In this document: positions 10,200-21,647 of the stretch, in pieces
Layout: each line of letters opens with the position of its first letter
How positions within the stretch are numbered: the stretch's first letter is position 1
Source of the DNA: Salmo trutta
Lineage: Eukaryota; Chordata; Actinopteri; Salmoniformes; Salmonidae
Length of the DNA: 64,000 nt
Assembly: GCF_901001165.1 (NCBI RefSeq)
Contig: NC_042957.1
Location: forward strand, 74,970,740 to 75,034,739
Reading direction: 5' to 3'
The notes under the pieces: generated by a model
Databases searched by the model: none
Seen by the model: only the letters and a program-made list of their open reading frames with translations
Told to the model about the DNA's origin: nothing
Program-made: the position numbers and the translations under genes

Positions 10200-11215
10200 C
10201 GGGGTTTCTTGAGGGCTTGAACGCAGCCCGTGACGCGATTAGCCATTATGGCTGGGACCGTGGCTTGTCCTGGCTTTGTGGCTGTCTAGATCCCTGCTGT
10301 TTGTTGTGTTCAATCTTCCCTGTGACCTGGCCTGTCTGGAACTGCGAGGAGTAACAGCGTAACCTACGTTGCTTACTAACATGACCATTGAGGACAGTGG
10401 TGTCTCTCTATCACAGGTGAAGGATCTTTTAAACTAACAAAAAGAGTACAAGCAGTTATTACAACAACAAGAAAATAGCTTCAAGTGTTTTTTCCAAATG
10501 CTGGTCGATTCAACTAATAAAAGAATGGACGACCTGACCAGATAGGTCCAGGACCTGAAGAACAGTTTACAGTTCTCCCAGGGTCAGCTCGATGAGGTGA
10601 AACAGGAAAACAGCAAGATGACAGCAAACTGTAAGTCATTGATAAGAATTTGTTCTTAACTGACTTGCCTAATTAAATGAAGGTTAAATAAAATTAAATA
10701 AAAATAAAATTGAGAGAGGACATCAGTTCTGTGTGTGAATCCATGATAACAATGACGGAGGGACAATCAAGGCGGAACAACATGGTTGTGGACGGAAGTG
10801 CAGGATCTACACATGAGACCTGGACGGAGTCTGAGGTCAAAGTGAGGGAAAATGATCTCTGAGAAATTGAAGATGGACCACCAGAAGATTGAGGTTGAGC
10901 GCGCCCACAGGACTGGAAAACCCACCACCGGCCCAGGTGACAGGTCAAGGCCGATAGTGGTCAAGTTCTTGACGTTCAAGGACAATGTAGCTGTTCTGGA
11001 AAAAGCCAAGAACTTCAGAAGAACGTATATCTTCCTCAACGAGGACTATCCTGAAGCTGTGCGCCAGAAGAGGAAAGAACTTATCCCTGCCATGAAAGCT
11101 GCCAGAGTGTGTGGGGACATTGCTTACATCCGCTATGACAGGCTCATTGTCCACCCTCCCTCCCAGAAACCTGGAAGGGATGAGAGAGCCAAGCCTATGG
11201 GTTCGTAGCTTCAAC
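10200..11215 (+). pseudogene. LINE ORF1 (L1-ORF1p-like) with 5' leader
   Basis: After a 180-bp leader, the frame from about 10381 reads MTIEDSGVSLSQVKDLL, a coiled-coil-like QKEYKQLLQQQENSF region and VQDLKNSLQFSQGQLDEVKQ. A frame at 10852-11208 then gives IEVERAHRTGK, RPIVVKFLTFKD, TYIFLNEDYPEAVRQKRKEL and YIRYDRLIVHPP, the RRM/C-terminal domain of L1-type ORF1 proteins (transposase_22 family), which bind RNA as trimers. In-frame stops and an inserted SINE tail at 10632-10708 interrupt it. A CA microsatellite (11221-11266) separates it from the endonuclease frame. Confidence 0.75.
10632..10708 (+). mobile_element. SINE 3'-tail fragment inside LINE ORF1
   Basis: AATTTGTTCTTAACTGACTTGCC then TAATTAAATGAAGGTTAAAT and an A-rich tail match the 3' end of the tRNA-derived SINE at 14690-14906. 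Only the tail is present, as expected for a 5'-truncated retroposon. It interrupts the ORF1 coiled-coil region. Confidence 0.7.
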
Positions 11216-11219
11216 CATG

Positions 11220-11268
<49 letters not shown>

Positions 11269-11279
11269 TTGATTAATGG

Positions 11280-12088
11280 ACTGCTGAATGTATGTTTGCT
11301 CTTATCCTTATTATGTCTATCTTTGATAAACTACCCAGGAACGGGCTGCAAATAGCCCACATTAATATATGTAGCCTTAGAAATAAGGTTCATGAAATCA
11401 GTAACTTGCTAACATCAGATAACATTCATATATTAGCCATTTCTGAGAATCACTTAGATAATTCATTTGATGATACAGCAGTAGCAATAGAAGGATGTAA
11501 CATCTATAGAAGAGACAAGAATGCTTATAGGGGAGGTGTTGCTGTATATATTCAGAACCATATCCCTGTAATGCTTAGAGAAGATCTTATGTCAAGTGTT
11601 ATTGAAGTGTTGTGGTTGCAGGTTCACATCTAAATAATTTTATTTTGGGGTGTTGCTATGGCCACCAAGTGCTAACAATCAGTATCTAAATAATGTGTGT
11701 GAAATGCTTGATAGTGTATGTGTTTTAACCAGAAAGGACTCCTTTTTTGGAGACCTGAATATTGACTGGTTTTCATCAAGCTGTCCGCTCAAGAGGAAGC
11801 TTCTCACTGTAACCAGTGCCTGTAATCTGGTTCAGGTTATTAATCAACCTACCAGGGTGTTTACAAACACTACAGGAACAAGTTCATCCACATGTATCGA
11901 TCACATTTTTACTAATACTGTAGAACTTTGTTCTAAAGCTGTATCCGTACCCATTGGATGCAGTGATGACAATATTGTGGCTATATCCAGGAAAGCCAAA
12001 GTTCCAAAAGCTGGGCCAAAATAGTGATCATACAAAAGATTTTGCTGTGACTTATGTGGATGATGGTAAAAATATTTGTTGGTCTGAT
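11280..12088 (+). pseudogene. LINE ORF2 apurinic endonuclease domain
   Basis: Two frames (11292-11633, 11650-12024) separated by a frameshift encode LQIAHINICSLRNKVHEI, ILAISENHLD (catalytic-Glu block), YRRDKNAYRGGVAVYI, then FGDLNIDW and CIDHIFTN. These are the APE-type endonuclease motifs of L2/Rex1-like LINEs, which nick target DNA to prime reverse transcription. The canonical SET/SEN-W is SENHL and the GDFN block is GDLNI here. The downstream RT is missing because the tail of another LINE, inserted from about 12089, follows. Confidence 0.85.
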
Positions 12089-13735
12089 CAAATAAAATAA
12101 AATAGGATTTGTATTTGTCACATGAGCCGAATACAACAGGTGTAGATCTTACTGTGAAATGCTTACTTACAAGCCCTTAACCAATAATGCAGTTTTAAGA
12201 AAAATAAGAGTTAAGAATTTCTTTTTTTTTACTAAATAGAGTAAAGTAAAAAATAAAAGAGTAACAATAAAATAACAATAAGGAGGCTATATACAGTGGG
12301 TACCGGTACCGAGTCAATGTGCGGGGGTACAGGTTAGTCGAGGTAATTGAAGTACATGTAGGTACGGGTAAAGTGACTATACATAGATAATAGATAATAA
12401 ACAGTGAGTAGCAGCAGCGTTTTGATCAGCTGTTCAGTTTATGGCTTGGGTGTAGAAGCTGTTCAGAAGCCATTTCGACCTAGACTTGACGCTCCGGTAC
12501 CGCTTGCCATGCGGTAGCAGAGAGAACAGTCTATGACAACGGTGGCTGGAGTCTTTGGCAATATTTAGGGCCTTCCTCTGACACCGCCTGGTATAGGGTC
12601 CTGGATGGCAGGAAGCTTGGCCCCAGTGATGTACTGGGCCGTACACACTACCCTCTGTAGCGCCTTGCGGTCTGAGACCGAGCAGTTGCTATACCAGGCA
12701 GTGATGCAACCAGTCAGGATGCTCTCGATGGTGCAGCTTGTCGTGGACGAATCAGAATTAGTTGGGTAACATAGATAATTAAGATGTTTTATTAGTATAA
12801 TATGCTTATGAGGTACTTGTCATTAGAAAGTGTCCACTGGACTCTGGTGTCTTTTCAGGTGCACGTCTACCTTAGCTGGGGCTCAGACACTTGGGGCCCA
12901 GAGAGGGGAGAGGTCAGACTTGTCATCATGGGAATGTGTCTTTACCTATTTTTTAAACCATGTGAAGGGATGGCGTGATTAATGGGGAACCAATGACTTG
13001 TCTCCACAATGTCTGTGAGCAAGTCACTCCCTCCTTTTCTTTATTGTGGGGAGGATTATGGCAGTAAATGGACCCTTGTATGTCCTCTCTTAGATCTCAC
13101 ACTTATCCTGTGATAATATATGGCCTAGAGGCTCACTCCCCAGTGAGCCTGTCCAGGAGTGGGGTCAAGAGGGGGTTTGCTTGAGATGGGAGTATCTAGA
13201 GTTGACAATTGATATATGCCATTGGATGAAATGGTGTTTTTGTTCAATACCGTACCAGGGAGGGACGGTTCTAGGGAGACCAGATACTGGGCTATACCAT
13301 TAATCGTGTTTACATAGCAGTTACTGTCTGATGTGTTTTATGGATATCTGTCATACAAAACTTAACCTTTGTGAACTGTTACTAAGTATCTGTGGTTTGT
13401 CAATGTACGTTGAAGGGGGTGTATCGCTGCTATAAAAGATCCCTGTAGCCATTGTGTAATCACCTTCCTGGTTCATTTGAGAGAGTGCATTATTGAAGGT
13501 CAAGAACTTTTGCAAAAGTATCTTAAGTATTAAAGATGTAGTTTAACTCGGACTGGTGTGTTTGTAACTTCTCATTTGGTAATGCAGAAATTAGCCACCA
13601 CAAGCTGTAGAACTTTTTGAGGATCTGAGGACCCATGCCAAATCTTTTCAGTCTCCTGAGGGGGAATAGGCTTTGTCGTGCCCTCTTCACAACTGTCTTG
13701 GTGTGTTTGGACCATGATAGTTTGTTGGTGATGTG
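12089..13735 (-). mobile_element. RSg-1-like LINE 3' end, split by a solo LTR
   Basis: On the minus strand, 13735-13603 and 12738-12434 are contiguous LINE ORF2 C-terminus (ILNIAKDSSH-like block, RLFSLLPHGKRYRSVKSRSK, LLNSFYTQAIN), followed by a 3' UTR that ends in CATTTCACAGTAAGATCTAC and an ATTTTATTTTATTTGAT tail. This resembles the common salmonid RSg-1 LINE tail (family name from memory). The join is exact once the 12739-13602 insert is removed. Confidence 0.85.
12739..13602 (+). mobile_element. Solo LTR, 864 bp, TSD AGCT
   Basis: Begins TGTCGTGG and ends CCACCACA (8-bp inverted ends, one mismatch). AGCT occurs at 12735-12738 and 13603-13606, and deleting one copy plus the insert restores GTGCAGCTGTAGAAC of the surrounding LINE. 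A TATAAAA box at 13431-13437 and an ATTAAA signal at 13529-13534 give a U3-R-U5-like order on the plus strand. No internal genes: a recombined remnant of a retroviral or Gypsy-type element. Confidence 0.9.
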
Positions 13736-13924
13736 ATAGGAGTGGCTATAGAGTCAGCTACCATCCTCAGAAATGTCTATATAGTACCTTTAAGTTAAGT
13801 CCTCACAGATTTGTTCATGGCAAAGCAATACAATTAATGATATTAATTGATTGTTAAAGAATACAACTTGTAAATCTTGAGCCTCATCTTGAGGAGTCAC
13901 ATGTGACAGTATAAAAAAATAGTA

Positions 13925-14013
13925 GGAGTGCTGATCTAGGATCAGTGCAGCATTTTAGATCATAATGAATCAGATTACATGGACAGGGTAACCTGATCCT
14001 AGGTCAGCACTCC
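13925..14013. mobile_element. Short foldback MITE
   Basis: GGAGTGCTGATCTAGGATCAG at 13925 and its imperfect reverse complement CTGATCCTAGGTCAGCACTCC ending at 14013 form a 21-bp stem around a 45-bp loop, a common fish hairpin element. Flanking 13740-13924 and 14020-14330 show no gene. Confidence 0.75.
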
Positions 14014-14329
14014 TCCTCTGAGACACTGCCTTTATGAATAAGGGACCAGAAGTCACCAGGACCAAGAAACCGAACACATACTGTTGTAAAGTCTAGTTAC
14101 AGCAGGCGTTTAGTGTCATCTAGTGGAAGATACCAAAACAACACTATTAATAGGGTGGTGGGATAGCTGATTGAAACAGAAAGTAAAGTTGTTATTTTGT
14201 ACAGGATCCATTTTGAGACGAAAGAGCAGAATACACTATATGCAGAGAAGTACAAAATAAAGTAAGTATTTCTGAACAATAATCTATTCTAACGGACAGA
14301 GTAAGATAATTAATACATGGAATTAGATA

Positions 14330-14425
14330 TTACTAGTTAGTAGAACTGCTACTTGGGCTGAGTTGCTGACAGACAGCAGTTTTCTAAGTGGAAACGAATC
14401 AGTAGACCTACATGTTATCAGCCAA
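14330..14425 (+). other. NLR upstream/5' leader homology block
   Basis: Matches 40030-40120, just upstream of NLR copy B: shared GTTGCTGACAGACAGCAGTTTTC, AGTGGAAAC and TCAGTAG(A/C)CCTACATGTTA. In B this block lies 250 bp before the first coding exon. Here it is 11.7 kb before gene A's exon 1, so it may be A's displaced leader exon or promoter segment. No transcription evidence is available from sequence alone. Confidence 0.45.
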
Positions 14426-14684
14426 ACGTCTGTTAACGATGGTGGAGGAGCTTTTACATTTTAGGGTTTTATGTTTATCTCAGGGTTTCTCAAGCCTTTT
14501 ATTCTTGCCCAGTATTTACACCCGATTCAACTTGTCAAATATTTTTTAACAGTTTAATATTTGAGGCATACAAATTAACATTCTCAAATTAAAACCTTTT
14601 TGGTTTGTAGGCATGTTTACCATTATTAAAGGCCTGCAGTGATTCACATTTTGGAGGAAAAAACAACTAAACCTGGTTTTGACT

Positions 14685-14906
14685 TTTTATTTATTTTATT
14701 TTAACTTTATTTAACTAGGCAAGTCAGTTAAGAAAAAATTCTTATTTACAATTACCCCAGCAAAACCCGCTGGGCCAATTGTGCGCTGCCCTATGGGACT
14801 CCCAATCACTGCTGGTTGTGATACAGCCTGGAAACGAACCAGGGTCTGTAGTGACACCTCCAGCACTGAGATGCAGTGCCTTAGACCGCTGCGCCACTTG
14901 GGAGCC
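14685..14906 (-). mobile_element. tRNA-derived SINE
   Basis: Minus strand: head GGGCTCCCAAGTGGCGCAGC, A box within 14879-14896, B box GGTTCGTTTCC at 14840-14830, SINE body to ACAATTGGCCCAGC, and tail CTTAACTGACTTGCCTAGTT then AAATAAAG. The RNA polymerase III promoter boxes are intact enough to recognise. The tail is shared with the fragment at 10632-10708. Confidence 0.9.
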
Positions 14907-15117
14907 CTAAAAGTAAATGATATGTTTAGCAAAAATAATGTAAGAGACTCTCTTAAAGAGATGTCTTGAAGAAGGACTGTAACAAAAAGAACATAAGCAA
15001 CATTTGGTGCAATGATATGGGTTACATGCAACTGACTGTTAGCGCCACATTCTGTTTACTGTTGTTATATAAAGGAGTGAAACTGCGAAGCATTCGCTGA
15101 AGTCTCGTCTCTGAGCC

Positions 15118-15520
15118 ACAGAGGTAAAGACAGTTTGAAGTTGGATATTCAACGGATATTCGCTCTTTCAAACCTCAATAGCTTTCAAACCACTTGAGCC
15201 ACAGACTCCAAATAAGTGTCATGATGTTGGAAAAATTGCGCACAACATTGCACAGGTCTTATTTTCACTATTTGGACATTAAATCGCTTTCCAAAGCTAA
15301 TAAACATGTGGAAATGTGAGCAGCATTTTGTATTCCTAGTTCATTTAGTTAGGGAGCATAAACAAAGTACAAACTTTCTTTACATTCGAATTTCAATAGC
15401 TCCTTGGTCATGTAACCTACTTGACTCAAACAAGGTTCAGAATGTCCACTGACTAGCCTTCTATATTGCACACCCTTTCGTTTGTCCATTTTCATCTCAC
15501 AAGATTTTACATTAATTGAC
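15118..15520 (+). repeat. Left inverted arm flanking the 28S fragment
   Basis: Homologous in reverse orientation to 17843-18100. Shared blocks: GGTAAAGA...TTGGATAT, CGGATATTCGC, CAATAGCTCCTTGGTCATGT, CAGAATGTCCACTGA and TTTGTCCATTTTCATCTCAC. It contains about 150 bp absent from the right arm. No coding content recognised. Confidence 0.8.
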
Positions 15521-15574
15521 TGCTCTGTTCCCCTTAACTTCCTAATTTGTGACCTACTGACCTAAAACTACTTT

Positions 15575-16345
15575 CAGAATGTTCACGGACTGGCGGAGAC
15601 AGGCGCAGCGAGGCATACACTCCGGTAACGCGACCGATCCCGGAGAAGCTGGCAGAAGCCCTGGGAAGAGTTCTCTTTTCTTTGTGAAGGGCAGGGCGCC
15701 CTGGAATGGGTTCGCCCCAAGAGAGGTGCCCAAGCCCTGGAAAGCGTTGCGCTTCCGGTGGCGTCTGGTGAGCTCTCGCTGGCCCTTGAATATCCAGGAG
15801 AGAGAGTGTAAATCTCGCGCTGGGCCGTACACATATCCGCAGCAGGTCTCCAAGGTGAACAATCTCTGGCATGTTAGAATAATGTAGGTAAGTAGATCCG
15901 TAACTTCGGGATAAGGATGGGCTCTAAGGGCTGGGTCAGTCGGGCTTGGTTGCGAAGCGGAGTTTGAGCCGTGGCTCGGGGAGCAGTCACTCCATCGCCC
16001 TCCTCTCGCCACCGTTGGAAGGTTGTTGTACAGCCCATTTCGCGGTATATCGTGCGTGGTCTCGCAAGGGGCTGCGTGCGGGGGTTCGTCGGTGTGGTGT
16101 CCGTCAGCGGGCCGAAGGCAGACCGTTGGGGGGTTGAGTCTGGCGGTTGGTGGCGGCAACTCGATGCGCGTCAGGCCCTTCTCGCGGATCTCCCCAGCTA
16201 TGGCACTTGCCGGCCCCGTTCGCGCTGGGTCTCCAGCGGGTCGCATCAGCCCGCACCTAGCAGCTTATTTAGAACTGGTGCAGACCAGGGAAATCCAACT
16301 GTTTAATTAAAACAAAGCATCACGAAGGCATGGAAGGCCCAAGTC
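15575..16345 (+). pseudogene. 28S rRNA fragment, diverged
   Basis: Plus strand carries a recognisable internal stretch of vertebrate 28S rRNA. It includes GTTCTCTTTTCTTTGTGAAG, GGGCAGGGCGCCCTGGAATG, CAGCAGGTCTCCAAGGTGAA, ATCCGTAACTTCGGGATAAG, GGCTCTAAGGGCTGGGTC and, at the far end, GGTGCAGACCAGGGAAATCC then CTGTTTAATTAAAACAAAGC. Order is collinear with 28S but the GC-rich expansion segment is shortened and many CpG sites are mutated, so this is not a functional rRNA gene. Long reading frames here on both strands are artefacts of GC-rich rRNA. It ends before the R2 insertion site and no other rDNA segment is seen nearby. Confidence 0.92.
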
Positions 16346-16374
16346 AATAGTTATGTGAGTGACACTGTCCTTAA

Positions 16375-17838
16375 CTTCTCTAGGGCCGGCGGGACGAAAT
16401 CGTCCCACCTACGTAACAGCCAGTGGAATCCTGTGGCGCGTTATTCAAATACCTTAGAAATGCTATTACTTCAATTTCTCAAACATATGACTATTTTACA
16501 GCATTTTAAAGACAAGACTCTCGTTAATCTAACCACACTGTCCGATTTCAAAAAGGCTTTACAACGAAAGCAAAACATTAGATTATGTCAGCAGAGTACC
16601 CAGCCAGAAATAATCAGACACCCATTTTTCAAGCTAGCATATAATGTCACAAAAACCCAGAAGACAGCTAAATGCAGCACTAACCTTTGATGATCTTCAT
16701 CAGATGACACACCTAGGACATTATGTTATACAATACATGCATGTTTTGTTCAATCAAGTTCATATTTATATCAAAAAACAGCTTTTTACATTAGCATGTG
16801 ACGTTCAGAACTAGCATACCCCCCGCAAACTTCCGGTGAATTTACAAAAAATGTACTAAATTACTCACGATAAACGTTCACAAAAAGCATAACAATTATT
16901 TTAAGAATTATAGATACAGAACTCCTCTATGCACTCGATATGTCCGATTTTAAAATAGCTTTTCGGTGAAAGCACATTTTGCAATATTCTCAGTAGATAG
17001 CCCGGCATCACAGGGCTAGCTATTTAGACACCCAGCAAGTTTAGCCCTCACCAAAGTCAGATTTACTATAAGAAAAATGTTATTACCTTTGGTGTTCTTT
17101 GTCAGAATGCACTCCCAGGACTTCTACTCCAATAACAAATGTTGGTTTGGTCCCAAATAATCCATTGTTATGTTCAAATATCCTCTGTTTTGTTCGTGCG
17201 TTCAAGACACTATCCGAATGGTAAAGAAGGGTTACGAGCACGACGCATTTCGTGACAAAAGAATTCTAAATATTCCATTACCGTACTTCGAAGCATGTCA
17301 ACCGCTGTTTAAAATCAATTTTTATGCCATTTTTCTCGTAAAAAAGCGATAATATTCCGACCGGGAATCTGCATTTAGGTAAACAGACGAAAGAAAATAA
17401 AGCATGGGGTGGACTCGTGCACGCGCCTAAGCCAATGGTCCCCTGATCGGCCACTTGGCAAAAGCGCCAAAGTTTTTCAGTCAGCGCCTGGGATTGCATC
17501 ATTCAGCTTTTTCCCGCCTTTTGAGAGCCTATGGGAGCCGTAGGAAGTGTCACGTCATGCCAGAGATCCTCAGTCTTCAATAAACAGAGCTAAGAAGCTC
17601 AAGGAATGGTCAGAGAGGGCACTTCCTGAACAGAATCTTCTCAGGTTTTTGCCTGCCATATGAGTTCTGTTATACTCACAGACACCATTCAAACAGTTTT
17701 AGAAACTTTAGGGTGTTTTCTATCCAAAGCCAATAATTATATGCATATTCTAGTTACTGGGCAGGAGTAGTAACCAGATTAAATCGGGTATGTTTTTTAT
17801 CCGGCCGTGTCAATACTGCCCCCTACCTCCAACAGGTT
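16375..17838 (+). mobile_element. TTAA-flanked non-autonomous DNA element, copy 2
   Basis: Starts right after TTAA (16371-16374) with CTTCTCTAGGGCCGGCGGGA and ends CTACCTCCAACAGGT before TTAG (17839-17842, one change from TTAA). Length 1464 bp, close to copies 3 and 4. It carries internal degenerate direct repeats, such as the CTTTGATGATCTTCATCAGA-type blocks at about 16687 and 17092. No transposase frame. Confidence 0.85.
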
Positions 17839-17842
17839 TTAG

Positions 17843-18105
17843 ACACATTTATGTAAAATCGTGTGAGATTAAAATGGACAAACAAAAGGTTGTGCTACAT
17901 ATATGGCTACTCAGTGGACATTCTGAACATTGAGTCCAGTATGTCACATGACCAAGGAGCTATTGAAATTAGAAAGTTTGGAAAATTCAGATTTGTCACT
18001 ATGTTGACGGTCCCTAACTCCTGTTGGTGGACCTAAGGAAAACTACAGGCGAATATCCGTCCAATATCCAACCTGAATCTCTTTACCTCGGTCTCCGTGC
18101 CCTGT
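17843..18105 (-). repeat. Right inverted arm flanking the 28S fragment
   Basis: Reverse-orientation homologue of 15118-15520 with an internal deletion and substitution near 18000. It abuts the TTAA element. 18106-18227 holds nothing I recognise. Confidence 0.8.
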
Positions 18106-18227
18106 AAAAATCTTCCCAGTGTGAAATATGGGTAGTTTCAGGCCCCGAAGTGAACGAGGGCTGAGGGGCTTACGTTGCGAACTTCCCTTGTTTGGCTAAT
18201 CGTTTGGACCGACGGCCAAGATGGTGA

Positions 18228-18870
18228 CGCGGATTCAATTCAAGGGCTTTATTGGCAAAGGGAAACATATGTTAACATTGCCAAAGCAAGTGAAGTAGAT
18301 AATAAACACAAGTGAAATAAACAATAAAAATGAACAGTAAACATTACACTCACAGAAGTTCCAAAATAATACAAATATTTCAAATGTCATATTATGTATA
18401 TATACACAGTGTTGTAACGATGTGCAAATAGTGAAAGTACAAAAGGGAAAATAAAAACATAAATATGGGTTGTATTTACAACGGTGTTTGTTCTTCACTG
18501 GTTTACCTTTTCATGTGGCAACAGGTCACATCTTGCTGCTGTGATGGCACACTGGTATTTCACACAGTAGATATGGGAGTTTAACAAAATTGTGTTTGTT
18601 TTCGAATTCTTTGTGGATCTGTGTAATGAGGGAAATGTGGGTCTCTAATATTGTCATACATTTGGCAGGAGGTTAGGAAGTGCAGATCAGTTTCCACCTC
18701 ATTTTGTGGGCAGTGTGCACATACTGTAGCCTGTCTTCTCTTGAGAGCCAGGTCTGCCTACGGCGGCCTTTCTCAATAGCAAGGTTATGCTCACTGAGTC
18801 TGTACATAGTCAAAGCTTTCCTTAAGTTTGGGTCAGTCACAGTGGTCAGGTATTGTGCCGTCAGGAGTAT
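18228..18870 (-). mobile_element. LINE 3' end (ORF2 C-terminus plus UTR)
   Basis: Minus strand from 18870 reads AQYLTTVTDPNLRKALTMYR, LSEHNLAIEKGRRRQTWLSR and EDRLQ, then frameshifts. Beyond the coding end the UTR runs to the polyadenylation-like CCAATAAAGCCCTTGAATTG at 18251-18232. This is a 5'-truncated fish LINE copy. Confidence 0.8.
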
Positions 18871-19189
18871 GCCACATAAAAATGTGATTCACATAAAAAA
18901 AATATATATATTTTTTTACTTCACATTTTAAAACAGTACATTTATATTTTTTTCTTCACATTTTAAAACAGTACATTTATATTTTCCAAAGGGGCTATAC
19001 ATCTGGGTGAGTTTTGTTCTCGCCTCAGTAGCCTCGTTAAACTGCCAAAAAGTAGTCAAATAATTAACATCCAATCACATTAACTGTTACTCTCTCGTGG
19101 GAAACCTTCACTCTTGCGCAGACATTTAGAAACAAAACATGACAATTTTAAAAATAAGCCACAAGTTCTTTGAGCGAGAATTAAGATGA

Positions 19190-19680
19190 CTTTCGAGTAG
19201 TAAGACATGCATAAAAGCAACAGATACCCTGACTTGCTCACTGGACGTGCTACCTTTTCCCGGATCTGCTGTTTTGGACCCTCTCTCTACCGCACCTGCT
19301 GTGTCTAACTCTGAATGATTGGCTATGAAAAGCCAACTGACATTTACTCCTGAGGTGCTGACCTGTTGCACCCTCTACAACCACTGTGATTATTATTATC
19401 TGACCCTGCTGGTCATCTATGAACGTTTGAACATCTTGGCCATGTTCTGTTATAATCACAGCCAGAAGAGGACTGGCCACCCCTCAAAGCCTGGTTCCTC
19501 TAGGTTTCTTCCTACGTTTTGGCCTTTCTAGGGAGTTTTCCCTATCCACCATGCTTCTACATCTGCATTGCTTGCTGTTTGGGGTTTTAGGCTGGGTTTC
19601 TGTACAGCACTTTGTGACATTGGCTGATGTAAAAAGGGCTTTATAAATACATTTGATTGATTTATTAATAAGAAGGGGCT
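19190..19680 (+). mobile_element. TTGAT-tailed LINE/SINE-like repeat inside hAT copy 2
   Basis: Contains GCCAACTGACATTTACTCCT, GAGGTGCTGACCTGTTGCAC, CTAGGTTTCTTCCTACG and GGGGTTTTAGGCTGGGTTTC, and ends TACATTTGATTGATTT. Other copies lie reversed at 24052-24342 and 50876-53475. The low-complexity tail with variable 5' ends indicates retroposition. Confidence 0.8.
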
Positions 19681-20623
19681 AGAAGCATCTTATATAGTGA
19701 ACTACCAAGTGGCTAGAACAGGCAAGCCCATATTATTGTGGAGGACTTAATTATTCCTGCTGCTGTGGCTATGGCTGGGACAATGCTGGGGAAAAAGGCC
19801 CAAAAAACTATACAGACAATATCTTCATCAAACACTGATTCACGACACATCAGTGACATGGCAGGAGATGTTTTGAAACAATTACTGCTTCGCATACAAG
19901 CCAGTGAATTATATGCGTTACAGCTGGATGAGTCAACAGACGTGGCACAGCTCCTGGTATATGTCCGTTATGTTTATATGGGCTCAAATAAGGAAGACAT
20001 CCTCTTCTGCAACCCACTGGAAACCAGGACAACATGAGAGAATATTTTTAAAGTACTGGACAGCTTTGTGACATCAAATGGACTTTGGTGGTCAAGATGT
20101 GTTTATCTGTACAAATGGCACAAAAGCCATGACAGGGAGACATAGTGGAGTGGTAACGCGTGTGCAAGCAGTTGCTCCCGACGCCACTTTGGTACACTGC
20201 AGCATCCACCGAGAGGCTCTTGCTGCCAATGGAATGTTTGACAGCTTCAAAGACGTTTTGGAAACTACAGTAAAAATGGTTAACTTTGTTAACAAGGCCC
20301 CTGAACTCTCGTGTGTTTTCTGCATTATGTAATGCTTTTACAACATACAGAAGTGTGCTGGTTATCAAGGGGCAAAGTATTGACACTGTTTTTTTTTTTT
20401 AATTGAGAGACGAGCTTAAAGTTCTCTTTACTGACCATACTTTTCACTTGTCTGACCACTTGCATGATGACGAGTTTCTCACACGACTGGCCTATCTGGG
20501 TGATGTTTTTTCTCGCCTGAATGATCTGAATCTAGGATTACAGGGACTCTCCACAACTATATTCAATGTGCAGGACCAAATTGAGGCTATGATTAAGAAG
20601 TTGGAGCTCTTTTCTGTCTGCAT

Positions 20624-21647
20624 TGTCAGTCTGGGTTCAAGGACAGGAGCCACACCCAACTATCCTGCAAAACAACTAACTAACTGGCCCTGGTCTTCGT
20701 GCAGTCACATGTGGTGGGGTTTTATGCACACAAAACCAGTGGAGTGGAAAAGACAACCAGAAACTGGCGGCCCCCCCATAACCACGGAGGTGCTCCCGAG
20801 CCGATGTAGGGGAAAAGAAAAAGGGAAGCTCTACCCACGTTCACTGCCACCTAAAACAAAAACACCACGAGCCTCCTACTGACACTCACTGATAAGCCTG
20901 AACAGGAGAGGGCTCCCACTTGAACAAAAACCCAGAAAAACCCAGAGTGAATTGTTAACCAAATTTAGCTACCAAGCTAACTGAACCAAAAGAACACATG
21001 GCTCTCAACGCTCTCTCCAACAATTGGCCCAACCAAAGCATCCCCTCAAAACAAAGAATTTGGCAATCTGAACTAAACTAACCCAAGTTAACTATAAAAC
21101 AAGTCAAATAAGCCAAATTACAAATAAATAAACATATCAATAATAAAGCAAAGACAATCTAGACAAAACCATTAACCAACTATGACAAAATGTTAAAGTA
21201 AACTAAAATACTAAAGTAAGACTAAAGTACAGTTAACTTTAAATCCCGGACGAGCCCCCACTTGTCACAGGCCGGCTCATAGCCTGTGGCAAAAATGAGG
21301 GGACATCAACAACAGGTATAGGCCAATCAAAAGGTTCTTTATTGTAAACCAAAAACTATTAACTTTAAACAAAGAAAAAGGAATGAGGTGTGGAAATGTC
21401 ATAATGTAGGGTGTATGTAAGGTGCACGGATGCATGAATCTGAGTGTGGGAACATGACTGAGTGGAAACTAAATAAACCTACAAAGGAACAAACAAAACA
21501 GGATCATACCTGGAGGAGCAGGGAGAGAGAGAGAGTGGTTAGTGAAGCAGTTTTAAATACCCTGAGCCCAGGTGGCTCCAATCACTAACGACCCTCCTCT
21601 GCCTGCAGGAGGAACCGCCCCTGCACTGCAGAGGAGGGGCCGTGACA
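20624..21647 (-). mobile_element. One-LTR retroelement insert with tRNA-Pro-type PBS
   Basis: Flanked by GCAT(T) at 20620-20623 and 21648-21651; removing it restores CTGCATTAACAAGG as in hAT copy 1. On the minus strand a 385-bp LTR (21647-21263) runs TGTCACGG...TGTGACA with GTATTTAAAA (21560-21551) and AATAAA (21342-21337). After a 2-nt gap comes TGGGGGCTCGTCCGGGAT (21260-21243), the classical tRNA-Pro primer binding site. About 620 bp of non-coding leader follows, and the insert ends ...CTGACA without a second LTR. Old endogenous copy; no gag, pol or env. Confidence 0.85.

Noticed and set aside
14879..14896. tRNA-gene-like promoter boxes
   Set aside because: They belong to the head of a SINE; no anticodon arm or mature tRNA fold follows.
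15554..16310. Frames of 95-230 codons on both strands
   Set aside because: They are shadows of a GC-rich 28S rRNA fragment.
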